Shown: positions 8,171-16,859, counted from the first letter of the stretch. The stretch: 20,945 bases of DNA from Xenorhabdus eapokensis (GCF_001908105.1 NZ_MKGQ01000043.1:1-20945), one strand, 5' to 3'. Notes: a model not told the origin generated them from the letters alone. Made by a program: numbers and translations.

Positions 8171-9142
8171 CTACCCGCGGGGATGATGTTGTTGATGCAG
8201 CACTTTAAGACGTTCGGTTGCTACATGAGTGTAAATCTGAGTTGTGGAGAGGTCACTATGACCTAATAACATCTGCACAACACGTAAATCTGCACCATGA
8301 TTGAGTAGATGTGTTGCAAAAGCATGGCGCAGGACATGGGGTGACAAGCGTTCAATATCAATGCCCGCCAATACGGCATAGTGTTTGATCCGATGCCAGA
8401 ATGTCTGGCGTGTCATCTGTGTTCCCCGCTTACTGGGGAAAAATACATCAGATACAGAACCATTCAATAAGCATTGGCGTCCATATTCCAGATATTTCTC
8501 CAGCCAATAAACGGCCTCTTCTCCCAAAGGAACCAATCTTTCCTTATCTCCCTTACCCACAATTCTGACTACTCCCTGACGTAAACTCACATCAGATAAG
8601 GTCAGGCCAACCAGTTCTGAAACTCGCAATCCGCAAGCATAAAGCACTTCCAGCATGGCCTTATCTCGCAATTCGATGGGGTGGTCAACCAAAGGGGTGT
8701 TAAGCAAATCTTCAACTTGTTTTTCACTTAAGTCCTTCGGCAAACGTTTCGGTAATTTAGGCGAAGATAACAATGCTGTTGGATCATCTTCCCGCATTCT
8801 TTCACGATATAGATACTGAAACAACCGCCGCATTGCGCTCAACAATCGGGCTGAACTGCTGGCTTTATAACCGCCATCCACTCGCTCAGCCAAAAATGAT
8901 TGTAATTCTATCGACTGCACTGAAAGTAAATCATGACCATAATGTATCAACCAATTGTTCAAGGCTTGTAAATCAAGCCGATAAGAAGTCAACGTATTTT
9001 CAGCCAGCGCTTTTTCCAGCCAGATAGTATCGAGGAATTGCTCTATCAGAGGATTGGCCGATGGATGTGGTTCCGTTGGATACTGTTTAATGACATCATC
9101 TTCCAATGAATGGTTGTCTGATAGGTGGTGTTTTCTTGGCAT
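8171..9142 (-). CDS. xerD: Site-specific tyrosine recombinase XerD
   Basis: XerD acts with XerC and FtsK at dif to resolve chromosome dimers. The full catalytic set is visible: R173 (GLRVSEL), K197 (VGKGDKE), H269 and R272 (SPHVLRHAF), H295 (LLGHSDL) and nucleophile Y304 (TQIYTHV). The start is ATG 9142, chosen because AGGAGG sits 4 bases upstream. This gives 323 aa, about 25 more than the 298-residue E. coli protein, with a hydrophilic N-terminal extension (MPRKHHLSDN...) before the conserved IEQFLDTIWLEK. A still longer frame reaches 9355 but overlaps the divergent fldB and has no support. It heads the xerD-dsbC-recJ-prfB-lysS run. Confidence 0.95.
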   Translation of the reverse strand: MPRKHHLSDNHSLEDDVIKQYPTEPHPSANPLIEQFLDTIWLEKALAENTLTSYRLDLQALNNWLIHYGHDLLSVQSIELQSFLAERVDGGYKASSSARLLSAMRRLFQYLYRERMREDDPTALLSSPKLPKRLPKDLSEKQVEDLLNTPLVDHPIELRDKAMLEVLYACGLRVSELVGLTLSDVSLRQGVVRIVGKGDKERLVPLGEEAVYWLEKYLEYGRQCLLNGSVSDVFFPSKRGTQMTRQTFWHRIKHYAVLAGIDIERLSPHVLRHAFATHLLNHGADLRVVQMLLGHSDLSTTQIYTHVATERLKVLHQQHHPRG

Positions 9143-9210
9143 TATTCCTCCTTTCTGTCTGCCTATCTGCGCCTTCCAATCGGCTATTATGCCTGAAAAA
9201 GCAATTATTC

Positions 9211-9219
9211 TGGTACAAT
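9211..9219 (+). promoter_or_regulatory. Possible extended -10 promoter for fldB
   Basis: TGGTACAAT (-10 hexamer at 9214-9219) matches an extended -10 element and lies about 35 bases before the fldB start, in the divergent xerD/fldB spacer. No good -35 hexamer is visible. Confidence 0.35.
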
Positions 9220-9253
9220 ACCGATCCTGATATTCAAAATTCCCTGATAAATA

Positions 9254-9775
9254 ATGATGAAAATTGGTCTCTTTTACGGCTCCAGTACCTGCTATACAGA
9301 AATGGTAGCAGAAAAAATACGCGATATACTCGGTGAAGATCTGATCGACCTGCATGATGTCAAGGATTGTGATCCCCGTTTGATGGAAGAATATTCTGTC
9401 CTGATCCTCGGTATTCCCACCTGGGATTTCGGTGAATTACAAGAGGATTGGCTGGCTATTTGGGATCAACTTCCCTCGTTAGATCTGGCAGGGAAAATCG
9501 TTGCTATGTATGGAATGGGTGATCAAATCGATTATGGTGAATGGTTTTTGGATGCATTGGGCATACTGTATCACCATCTGCTACCAACGGATGTTCAGTT
9601 TATTGGGTTTTGGCCAACAGAGGGTTATGAATTTACCAGCCCGAAACCGCTCTCCGAAGATGGCAAACATTTTGTTGGGCTGGCACTGGACGATGTGAAC
9701 CAATTCGAACAAACAGACGAACGTTTAAGCGAATGGTGTATGCAAATATTGGCTGAAATGGAAGCACTGTTTTAG
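9254..9775 (+). CDS. fldB: Flavodoxin FldB
   Basis: A 173-residue FMN-binding electron carrier of the cytoplasm, with the length and sequence of FldB rather than FldA. The N-terminal phosphate-binding loop is GSSTCYTE (residues 10-17). Conserved segments [34 protein letters not shown] and [13 protein letters not shown] form the flavin-contacting loops. Two ATG codons stand in tandem (9254 and 9257) and either could start the protein. It is divergent from xerD, as in E. coli. In relatives FldB is linked to SoxRS-type stress responses; nothing here shows a SoxS site. Confidence 0.95.
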   Translation: MMKIGLFYGSSTCYTEMVAEKIRDILGEDLIDLHDVKDCDPRLMEEYSVLILGIPTWDFGELQEDWLAIWDQLPSLDLAGKIVAMYGMGDQIDYGEWFLDALGILYHHLLPTDVQFIGFWPTEGYEFTSPKPLSEDGKHFVGLALDDVNQFEQTDERLSEWCMQILAEMEALF

Positions 9776-9781
9776 CCGCCG

Positions 9782-10222
9782 TCACAGTTCAGGGTATTGG
9801 CGCATCAATTGATTCAAATGACGCCAGGCAACGGGCGACATACTATCTGATGCTATCCATAATCGAATTGGCGGTTGGTAGCATATATTTTCTGCCCGAC
9901 TAAATGCATGGAGCATAACAACCATTCCATAGCGATGGCGCCACGGTGGCTGAACGATGCGCCAGGCAGCTTTTTGCCAATGCACTTTGTTGCCTTTGAA
10001 CAGTACCAACCTGCCCTGACACTGCCGGATATTTTTCTGGCTCCATGCCCAACTGCTTATAATAATGGCAAACAGTGGAAACCAGAAAAATGGAAGCCAA
10101 AAACCAACACTGTTAATTGGCCAGGGTGCCACCAAAGCCGCAATTGCGACTACACCATGCACACCCGTGGAAAACAGGCGAGTATGGCGAGACTCCCTTA
10201 ATTTATTGTTCCACAGGACCAC
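9782..10222 (-). CDS. ygfX: YgfX/CptA-family inner membrane protein
   Basis: This 146-residue protein starts at GTG 10222 inside the end of sdhE (20-base overlap, so translation is probably coupled). Two adjacent hydrophobic segments (about residues 22-58) would anchor it in the inner membrane, and the C-terminal cytoplasmic part holds the family signature RIVQPPWR and [17 protein letters not shown]. In E. coli YgfX (CptA) has been described as a toxin-like protein acting on FtsZ/MreB and paired with SdhE; its true role is debated. The family call is firm and the toxin role is not shown by sequence. Confidence 0.88.
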   Translation of the reverse strand: MVLWNNKLRESRHTRLFSTGVHGVVAIAALVAPWPINSVGFWLPFFWFPLFAIIISSWAWSQKNIRQCQGRLVLFKGNKVHWQKAAWRIVQPPWRHRYGMVVMLHAFSRAENICYQPPIRLWIASDSMSPVAWRHLNQLMRQYPEL

Positions 10223-10469
10223 GGGCTTGGTTTCTGCTCTGGATCAATTTCACCATATGATACAGCTCATCATCTTCGGGTCGTCCATGATTCATGAGCC
10301 AATTGAAAAGGTCGGGATCTGGGCACTCCAGCAAACGAACGAAAATTCGTTTGTCATCATCACTCAATGAATCATATTCATATTCAAAAAATGGCATGAT
10401 AGAAATATCCAGTTCACGCATTCCACGACGACATGCCCAGTGAATACGTGCTTTATTATCAATATCCAT
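10203..10469 (-). CDS. sdhE: FAD assembly factor SdhE
   Basis: SdhE promotes covalent FAD attachment to the flavoprotein subunit of succinate dehydrogenase and fumarate reductase. This is a full-length 88-residue copy, nearly identical to enterobacterial SdhE. The functional RGxxE motif is R15-G16-x-x-E19 (CRRGMRELD), followed by the conserved acidic helix region [16 protein letters not shown] and DLFNWLMN. The start is ATG 10469 with AGAGG upstream. It is first in a two-gene unit with ygfX and divergent from ygfZ. Confidence 0.97.
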   Translation of the reverse strand: MDIDNKARIHWACRRGMRELDISIMPFFEYEYDSLSDDDKRIFVRLLECPDPDLFNWLMNHGRPEDDELYHMVKLIQSRNQARGPVEQ

Positions 10470-10609
10470 GTTTAAAAAGCCTCTTTATCATTTTCATTCG
10501 TGCCATTAAGACGGCAATAAGATTATCAACGATTCTGGCCTGTTTTTCATCATCTGCATCGGTGAAATCACGAGATATATCGACAAGATGCGAAGCCTAT
10601 CGCAACAGA

Positions 10610-10637
10610 TTGACAATTCATGCCTTATCTATAAATA
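10610..10637 (+). promoter_or_regulatory. Candidate promoter for ygfZ
   Basis: TTGACA (10610-10615), a perfect -35 hexamer, is followed after 16 bases by TAAATA (10632-10637). It lies about 80 bases before the ygfZ start in the 249-base spacer between sdhE and ygfZ. I see no other gene in that spacer. Confidence 0.45.
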
Positions 10638-10718
10638 ACAGAATAACTCCTTTGCATTAAACCGCTTCTCTTTTACCATTATCGTCATTTCTCAGTTAAT
10701 TTACTGGCAGGAGCTGTT

Positions 10719-11720
10719 ATGACTTACCCAATTCCGTTTTCTGCACAATATCCATCTTCTTCTGCAACTCTACCACTGACTTTAATTTCCCTTGATGATT
10801 GGGGAATAGTGACAGCCACAGGCGCTGATGCGAAAAAGTATCTGCAAGGTCAGATTACAGCCGACCTTACCTCACTAAATGATAACCAGCATGTGTTAAC
10901 TGCCCATTGTGATGCCAAGGGCAAGATGTGGAGTAACTTACTCCTGTTTCAGCGTGGTGAAGGTTTTGCCTATATTGAACGCCGTTCATTGTTGGAAACC
11001 CAATTAACCGAATTGAAAAAGTATGCTGTGTTTTCCAAAGTGACGTTTGCCAAAGATGAAGAAAGCATCTTGCTCGGTGTCGCCGGCACAGGAAATCGGG
11101 AAGCGCTGACAGCCCTCTTCCCAACCCTGCCCGACACCGAATCTCCTGTTATCCAACATGAAACCACAACCCTTCTCCATCTGGCGCTTCCCGCTGAACG
11201 TTTCCTTATCATCACAGATAAAACCACCGCCGCTAAAATAACTGAAACGCTAGTCGAAGAGTTCCAATCTCAGTTGAATGATAGCCAGCAATGGCTGGCG
11301 CTGGAGATTGAAGCAGGAACTCCAGTGATTGATGCCGCCAGCAGTGCACAATTTATTCCACAAGCAACTAACCTTCAGGCCATCGAAAACAGCATCAGCT
11401 TTAAAAAAGGCTGTTATACCGGTCAGGAAATGGTAGCCAGAGCCAAATATCGTGGGGCAAACAAGCGAGCCATGTACTGGCTGGCGGGTAATGCCGCTTC
11501 CCTGCCTGTCGTTGGCGATGATTTGGAATGGCAGTTAGGCGATAAATGGCGTCGGACAGGCTCAGTATTAGCAGCGGTCAAACTGGCTGATGGTTCAATC
11601 TGGGTACAAGTTGTCATGAATAATGATATGGAAGCAGAGAGTATATTTCGTATCCGTGATGATGAAGGTAATGTTCTTACCATTCAAACATTGCCTTATT
11701 CCCTAAACGAAGAAAAATAA
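10719..11720 (+). CDS. ygfZ: tRNA-modifying / iron-sulfur assembly protein YgfZ
   Basis: YgfZ is a folate-binding protein of the IBA57/GcvT-like family that supports maturation or repair of certain Fe-S enzymes, including MiaB, the tRNA methylthiotransferase. The 333-residue protein has the N-terminal GcvT-like fold ([24 protein letters not shown]) and the family signature KGCYTGQE at 230-237 with the redox-important Cys232. The start is ATG 10719 preceded by CAGGAGC. It is followed after 16 bases by the HD-domain gene, so the two probably form a unit. Confidence 0.95.
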   Translation: MTYPIPFSAQYPSSSATLPLTLISLDDWGIVTATGADAKKYLQGQITADLTSLNDNQHVLTAHCDAKGKMWSNLLLFQRGEGFAYIERRSLLETQLTELKKYAVFSKVTFAKDEESILLGVAGTGNREALTALFPTLPDTESPVIQHETTTLLHLALPAERFLIITDKTTAAKITETLVEEFQSQLNDSQQWLALEIEAGTPVIDAASSAQFIPQATNLQAIENSISFKKGCYTGQEMVARAKYRGANKRAMYWLAGNAASLPVVGDDLEWQLGDKWRRTGSVLAAVKLADGSIWVQVVMNNDMEAESIFRIRDDEGNVLTIQTLPYSLNEEK

Positions 11721-11736
11721 TTATTGAGGTTTTTGT

Positions 11737-12342
11737 ATGTCATTAGCTGTACCTTCTGTTGATTTCGGCCCTTTCACCGATGTCATTGCGTTTATCATGG
11801 AGCTGGATCAATTAAAATACGTCCATCGCAAAACAAAGTTATTGAATAATACGCGCCATGAAAACTCCGCTGAACATAGCTGGCATTTTGCTATTGCTGT
11901 GCTTGGCTTTGCTCCTTATGCCGGAGATGTGGACATTAGCCGCGTCGTACAAATGGCTTTGATCCATGACATTGTTGAGATCGATGCGGGTGATGTTATC
12001 GCGTTCGATCTGGCAGCCCGTGAAGCCATTCACGAACATGAAGTGAAAGCGGCTCACCGTATTTTTGGTTTACTACCGGAAACCCAGGGAAAATATTTTC
12101 TGGAACTTTGGCAAGAATACGAAGACGCCATCACACCGGAAGCGCGTTTTGCTAAAACCCTCGACAGAATTATGCCGGTATTTATGAACCTGCATAACGA
12201 AGGACAGAGTTGGGTTGAGAATAATATTCGTTTTGAGCAAGTTTACAACCTGCTCCACTTTGTTGCCGAAAGTTATCCTGAACTATGGAAATACCTGCTG
12301 CCTCAATTAGAAGCAGCAAAAGAAAAAGGCTGGTTGAAATAA
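11737..12342 (+). CDS. HD-domain phosphohydrolase (HDDC2/YfbR-like 5'-nucleotidase)
   Basis: A 201-residue all-helical HD-domain protein. Metal-binding residues are visible in order: H47 in AEHSWHFA, the HD pair H77-D78 with E81 (IHDIVEIDAGD) and D143 in TLDRIMP. This pattern is typical of the HDDC2/YfbR group that dephosphorylates deoxynucleoside monophosphates; the substrate here is inferred only. The start is ATG 11737 with GAGG seven bases upstream, 16 bases after ygfZ. The protein is likely cytoplasmic; I see no signal peptide. It is the last core gene before the accessory cassette. Confidence 0.85.
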   Translation: MSLAVPSVDFGPFTDVIAFIMELDQLKYVHRKTKLLNNTRHENSAEHSWHFAIAVLGFAPYAGDVDISRVVQMALIHDIVEIDAGDVIAFDLAAREAIHEHEVKAAHRIFGLLPETQGKYFLELWQEYEDAITPEARFAKTLDRIMPVFMNLHNEGQSWVENNIRFEQVYNLLHFVAESYPELWKYLLPQLEAAKEKGWLK

Positions 12343-12394
12343 TCTTCTGTCTTTTTTTCTTCTAATTCTCTAACAAGTATCCCTCGGCATAGAT

Positions 12395-12430
12395 CTATCT
12401 CTTGACCTATGAAATATGGTCAAGAGACAG
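12395..12430. repeat. 13-bp inverted repeat, terminator or transposon-end remnant
   Basis: CTATCTCTTGACC (12395-12407) and GGTCAAGAGACAG (12418-12430) are inverted copies with one mismatch, separated by TATGAAATAT. The stem would be strong in RNA, but no T-run follows directly (GGGGGTTTT comes 10 bases later), so a terminator for the HD gene is only possible. The outer sequence CTGTCTCTTGACC resembles the ends of IS50/Tn5-type elements. Confidence 0.55.
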
Positions 12431-12500
12431 GCCTGGCTGGGGGTTTTCTATATACAAAACAAAAAAACATATAATGTATATGCTTATTAGTCACATAGAT

Positions 12501-12830
12501 TTATATTTTTACATATTTTTTTGGAGCATTTAGTGATTTTTTATAACAAGTAATATATCCGTTTTCTTTTAATTTTAAATCAGCGTGCCAAGATACAGGA
12601 AAGCTAAGAATAAAACCTAAAATACCAATAAATGTAAGAAATTTAAAAATTGAATTATTTTTTTTGGGCGTCTTTGAAAGAGATAAACAATAAAGTATTG
12701 AAATGCAAAAATAACATAACAAAGGATAAAAAAACAATATTGCAATCATCCGCCATGAAAAAACAACCACATCAGAATGATGATACAATAAAAAGAACAT
12801 TTTTATATAAAAAACATTTATTTTAATCAA
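12501..12830 (-). CDS. Small membrane protein, DUF1240-like, start uncertain
   Basis: The product is up to 109 aa, with two strongly hydrophobic segments (about residues 25-50 and 65-82) and a C-terminal tail reading ENGYITCYKKSLNAPKKYV. That tail (GYxxC then basic residues and a Tyr-Val) resembles the DUF1240 proteins common as multicopy genes in Photorhabdus, Xenorhabdus and Proteus; the resemblance is from memory. The listed start is TTG 12830 and the first ATG is at 12800. The reading frame stays open upstream to about 12903 without any ATG, so the normal N-terminus may have been lost by truncation. It lies 82 bases after the malY-like gene and could be co-transcribed with it. Function unknown. 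Confidence 0.45.
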   Translation of the reverse strand: MIKINVFYIKMFFLLYHHSDVVVFSWRMIAILFFYPLLCYFCISILYCLSLSKTPKKNNSIFKFLTFIGILGFILSFPVSWHADLKLKENGYITCYKKSLNAPKKYVKI

Positions 12831-12912
12831 GTAATAATAACATTCTAAAATTATGGATAACCCATTTATAAAGAATGTTTGTAACTTAACAGGATTCTTT
12901 TAGAGGTTAAAA

Positions 12913-14094
12913 TTAACACTCTTCAAATAACCGGCTTAACCGTTGCATAGCTACATTTAATATTGAACGGGAACATGCAAAATTAATTCGAGCAAATCCA
13001 GCATAATCAGAACCAAATTTTATACCGTCATCCAGCCACAATCGAGAATGATTAAGTAATTTGCCCTGTAAATTCTGTGGCTCAATACCACTATTTCTGA
13101 AATCTAACCAACCAAGATAAAGAGCATCAGATTCAAAAAGTTTAACTTGAGGAAGATGATCTAAATATTGCTTTAGAAACCTTCGATTATCACGTAAATA
13201 TATCAGTAATTCAGACAGCCATAGGTCCCCATAGCGATAAGCTGCTTCACAAGCAACAAGCCCCAACATATTTGGAATATGCAATGAACAACGCGCATAT
13301 GTCCGTTTCAGTTCATCACGTACTCTTTTATTGGTGATAAATAAATTAGAGGTTTGTAACCCCGCAAGGTTGAATGTTTTACTTGGGGAAGTACAAGTAA
13401 TGCAGATATCTGCAAACTCATCATGAATACTGGCAAAAGGTTGATGATACTTACCCATGGTCAAAATCAAATCCTGATGTATTTCATCAGAAATAACCAT
13501 AATGCCATGACGCAAACAAACATTTCCCATAGCCGTTAACTCTTCTTTACTCCATACATGTCCTATTGGATTATGCGGGTTACACAAAAAAAATAGTTTA
13601 GTTTTTGGTGTGATAGCAGCTTCAAATTCATCAATATCCAACACATAATTCGCTGTTTTCTCAATCAACGGTGCGGTTACTACATGCCGTCCATTAAGCA
13701 ATGAACAGTTATAAAAAGATCCATAAACTGGTGGCTGAATTAAAATATCATCCCCCTGTTGAGTAAAAGTCTGGATGATAAGACTAAGACTATTCACTAC
13801 GCCAGGAGTCTGTACAATCCACTCTTCCCTAATTGACCAACCGTGATGCTGTAATTGCCACTGTATTATGGCCTCAAACATATCATCACTGGCTCTAGTG
13901 TACCCCAATATTCCTTTATTTATAGCATCATGAAGAGCATTCAGAACTTCATTAGGACATTTGAAATCCATATCTGCGATCCATAGTGGGAGAGGAGGCT
14001 CATTAATACTATGCAATAAATAAGGTGATGGATACTGCCATTTGATTAAATGGGAATCTTTATGATCAATAATGTCATCAAAATCATAAGGCAT
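12913..14094 (-). CDS. PLP-dependent MalY/PatB-type C-S lyase or aminotransferase
   Basis: This is a 393-residue fold-type I PLP enzyme. The family opening PPLPLWIADMDFKCP, the cofactor-contacting CNPHNPIG (171-178) and SDEIHQDL (202-209), and the Schiff-base lysine K239 in TSPSKTFNLAGLQ are all present. This is the MalY/PatB subgroup, whose members mostly cleave C-S bonds in cystathionine or other cysteine conjugates, giving pyruvate, ammonia and a thiol. Some act as aminotransferases. It is the last gene of the five-gene minus-strand cassette, 44 bases after the exporter, which suggests a role in making or processing a sulfur- or amino-containing precursor. Housekeeping MalY or MetC activity cannot be excluded from sequence. 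Confidence 0.88.
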   Translation of the reverse strand: MPYDFDDIIDHKDSHLIKWQYPSPYLLHSINEPPLPLWIADMDFKCPNEVLNALHDAINKGILGYTRASDDMFEAIIQWQLQHHGWSIREEWIVQTPGVVNSLSLIIQTFTQQGDDILIQPPVYGSFYNCSLLNGRHVVTAPLIEKTANYVLDIDEFEAAITPKTKLFFLCNPHNPIGHVWSKEELTAMGNVCLRHGIMVISDEIHQDLILTMGKYHQPFASIHDEFADICITCTSPSKTFNLAGLQTSNLFITNKRVRDELKRTYARCSLHIPNMLGLVACEAAYRYGDLWLSELLIYLRDNRRFLKQYLDHLPQVKLFESDALYLGWLDFRNSGIEPQNLQGKLLNHSRLWLDDGIKFGSDYAGFARINFACSRSILNVAMQRLSRLFEEC

Positions 14095-14138
14095 ATGAGA
14101 TCCTACTATTTTCTAGAAAATATTTTTTATAAGCGATA

Positions 14139-15335
14139 TTAATCAGTATTCATAACTAAATTATTTATCTTATATACATATAGTAGTATCCAAATAGCTA
14201 TAGATAACAAGAAATAAGCAATTATCATTGCTCGCCAATCGCTACTCCAATAGGTCATAACAAGCCAAGCAATCAATGATGAAAATGACATCTGTATCGC
14301 TGCCATCATTGCAGATGCACGACCCGCCAAATGAGTAAATGGAGATAATGCAATAGCTGCACCTGTGCCAATCAGTATGGCAAATCCCAAACTTCCCAAT
14401 GTCGCCGAAATGAGATAGGGCCAAACTGAAATCTTAAAAAGATAAACAGTTAAAACAAAACCGATCATTGCCAATAATAACAGTAATGCACCGCTATTCA
14501 GCATTTTAGTTGCTTTAACAAGCCCTAAAAATTTAGCAGTCAACAGGCTACCAGCAGTGATAGCAACAGCATTAACAGAGAAATAATAACCAAATCTATC
14601 AACCGGAATATGTAACATTTCAATAAGCACAACAGGTGAACTGGAAAAGAAGATCAATTGAGACGCAAACCCCAAACTACTTGCAAAACATCCAAGCAAA
14701 AATTCAGGGTGACGCAACACTTTCAAATATCCTGAAAATACCGTTTCAGGCTGAAATACAAAATCCTGACATCCTTCAAGTAACGGTTTCCATAAAGCAA
14801 GAAAACAACATAATAGAGTGAAAACTCCCAATACGTAAAAGGTAGACCTCCAACCATAGTTCACAACCAATACGCCACCAATAATAGGAGCCAACACTGG
14901 CACTAGGCTGATTACACCATTAAGTATACTGAATACTTTCCCTATTACCGCTCCTTGAAAACGTAATGGGATACTGGCGAGAACGGAAACTCCCATCGCA
15001 CCCGCACCACAGCCTTGCATCAGCCGTAATACTATAATTAAAGAAAAACTATCAGCAAAATATACCCCCAAACTTCCCAACGTATAAAAAGCTCCGCCAT
15101 ATAAGAAAACACGCTGAGCTCCCAACTGATCAACCATCGGCCCAAAAAATAACTGACTTAAACTTAAGCACAATACAAACCCACTGATCAACCATTGAGT
15201 CATTCCCGGTAAACTATGCAGTTCACGAGATATCATTGGCATACCTGGCAGGCAAAGATCCAAACCTAATGGTGCAGCAATCACCAACGGAAATAGCCAG
15301 ATAAGTTGTACAGTAATATTTCTTTTCTGTGCCAT
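14139..15335 (-). CDS. MFS drug/metabolite exporter, Bcr/CflA-like (DHA1, 12 TM)
   Basis: A 398-residue inner-membrane protein with about twelve hydrophobic helices. TM1 carries LGLDLCLPGMPMI, matching the 'D.YLPA.P' signature of the Bcr/CflA group. The loop 2-3 motif A reads GPMVDQLGAQRV, and TM4 has RLMQGCGAGAMG. Proton-driven export of a drug-like molecule is the family role. The start is ATG 15335, which overlaps the upstream gene's TGA by one base (TGATG), so translation is probably coupled; a TTG one codon earlier is less likely. Within the cassette it is the obvious candidate exporter or self-resistance pump for the product. Confidence 0.9.
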   Translation of the reverse strand: MAQKRNITVQLIWLFPLVIAAPLGLDLCLPGMPMISRELHSLPGMTQWLISGFVLCLSLSQLFFGPMVDQLGAQRVFLYGGAFYTLGSLGVYFADSFSLIIVLRLMQGCGAGAMGVSVLASIPLRFQGAVIGKVFSILNGVISLVPVLAPIIGGVLVVNYGWRSTFYVLGVFTLLCCFLALWKPLLEGCQDFVFQPETVFSGYLKVLRHPEFLLGCFASSLGFASQLIFFSSSPVVLIEMLHIPVDRFGYYFSVNAVAITAGSLLTAKFLGLVKATKMLNSGALLLLLAMIGFVLTVYLFKISVWPYLISATLGSLGFAILIGTGAAIALSPFTHLAGRASAMMAAIQMSFSSLIAWLVMTYWSSDWRAMIIAYFLLSIAIWILLYVYKINNLVMNTD

Positions 15336-16849
15336 CAATTAAAAGTTTCCTCTAGTTTTGATATATTTTGTTTGCTACATAAACGACGATTGATCAGAGG
15401 ATTTAATTGATGATAGCGATGACTAATAGACTGATAGATTGCTGATATCAGAGTAGCACTAATTTCGTGTTTACTAAAATCCGACACCATATCCTTTGAT
15501 GAAATTTCTCCCCTTATACCAGAAATAAATTCATAAAATGCTTTAGCTTTGGACTTACCTTTTAAGCCCTTTCGTCCACCTTCCATATCGATGATATTAT
15601 CAATATCAATAACTTCAATATGCTTTCCACCAAGAATTTTATGGTTGCGAAAAATATAAATCTCCAAATGTTCCTTTGTGCCAATACGACGATTATTATA
15701 TTGGTTACCAATAGGAAACTCGTCTGATTTGTATGAATGAAAGTGAATCGACTGAAAAGGACCTTGCTGAAATATATGGGATTCATGAGCGACACGACCA
15801 TTTCCCCTATAAAGATCGCGACCAATTGCCGTTATCCAACTTCTCTGGGAATACCCATTATGACACAAATTTATAGAAGCTGCAGTTATCGTTCTATCTC
15901 CTCGTTTAAAACAAATATTGCTGCTACAATCAACTTCACCAAAAGTCCCTAACAATATTTTTAATTGATTCTCATCATAATTATTAACCTCATCAAAAGC
16001 TTGTTGACCAAACAATTTATGGTAATCATTTAAAGTAAATTGTCGAAGAACATCATCAGGCCGAATTGCTGTCGAGAATACATCAATATTATCGTATTCT
16101 TTTTCTTCGTTGATAGCAGCCTCTAATACAAAAGGAATAATATCAAAGTAGTGATAACCACTATGTGAACATTTTCCATATCCTTGATTATAAGGATGAT
16201 AATGTTGCTCCACTATTTCAGTTGGCATACGCCATTGTCCATCGGAATGAAAAGTTTGTATGTTTGTTACTGGACAATTAGTCATAGTAAAACATTCATT
16301 AAGACGCTCTTTAATTAAATTAAAAGATGTTTGATACCTCCTTTGTGCCATCAAAGAGAAAACCTGATATGGATTACTATGCTTTTTTTCCTGATATAGT
16401 GAATTAAGAAAACAGTAATCATCAGAAATTTTCATCGACTTTTCAATTGATGTAGAAATATTTTCATAAGAAGATATAGGTTTATCCATCAAGATAGATA
16501 ACCCTGCATTTAGAGCCCATTTAGCGTATTTTAAATGAGATAATGGTTCAGTTGCAATAACAACTCCATTAATAGAATATTTACATACAACCTCATTTAG
16601 TATATTTTTTTCATATGCACTTAATTCATCTAGATTACCATTCCCACCAAAATATATTACTTCTGGCTTCAGTCTCTTATCTGATAAATATAATTCAATA
16701 TTTGATTTTTCAGATATCAAATCTATTGCAGCACATAGATTCAGTTGAGGATTATCAATCTCACCTTCCAATAATGGATAGTATATTCTTTTCGCATGAG
16801 GACCAAACCCAATCAATAGTAAATTGACTATAAAATTATTATTCATCAT
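15335..16849 (-). CDS. Gfo/Idh/MocA-like NAD(P)-dependent oxidoreductase, unusually long
   Basis: A 504-residue protein. The N-terminal Rossmann fold has LLLIGFGPHAKR (G14, G16). At 120-125 LMDKPIS is the counterpart of the EKP/DKP motif holding the catalytic lysine (K123), preceded by VVIATEPLSHLKYAKWAL, also typical. After about residue 150 the usual beta-sheet C-terminal domain cannot be followed, and the protein is some 130-170 residues longer than common family members (330-380 aa). The C-terminal part is rich in His, Tyr and Arg (HYHPYNQGYG, SHSGYHYFD). The substrate is unknown; sugars, cyclitols and imines are used in the family. The start is ATG 16849, after a TTG at 16858 two bases downstream of the carbamoyltransferase stop. 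It ends at a TGATG overlap with the exporter. Confidence 0.78.
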   Translation of the reverse strand: MMNNNFIVNLLLIGFGPHAKRIYYPLLEGEIDNPQLNLCAAIDLISEKSNIELYLSDKRLKPEVIYFGGNGNLDELSAYEKNILNEVVCKYSINGVVIATEPLSHLKYAKWALNAGLSILMDKPISSYENISTSIEKSMKISDDYCFLNSLYQEKKHSNPYQVFSLMAQRRYQTSFNLIKERLNECFTMTNCPVTNIQTFHSDGQWRMPTEIVEQHYHPYNQGYGKCSHSGYHYFDIIPFVLEAAINEEKEYDNIDVFSTAIRPDDVLRQFTLNDYHKLFGQQAFDEVNNYDENQLKILLGTFGEVDCSSNICFKRGDRTITAASINLCHNGYSQRSWITAIGRDLYRGNGRVAHESHIFQQGPFQSIHFHSYKSDEFPIGNQYNNRRIGTKEHLEIYIFRNHKILGGKHIEVIDIDNIIDMEGGRKGLKGKSKAKAFYEFISGIRGEISSKDMVSDFSKHEISATLISAIYQSISHRYHQLNPLINRRLCSKQNISKLEETFN

Positions 16850-16859
16850 ACAATCCAAT

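Noticed and set aside
9143..9355. XerD starting at 9355 (394 aa)
   Set aside because: The extra part would overlap the divergent fldB start and promoter, has no XerD similarity, and a near-perfect AGGAGG lies before ATG 9142.
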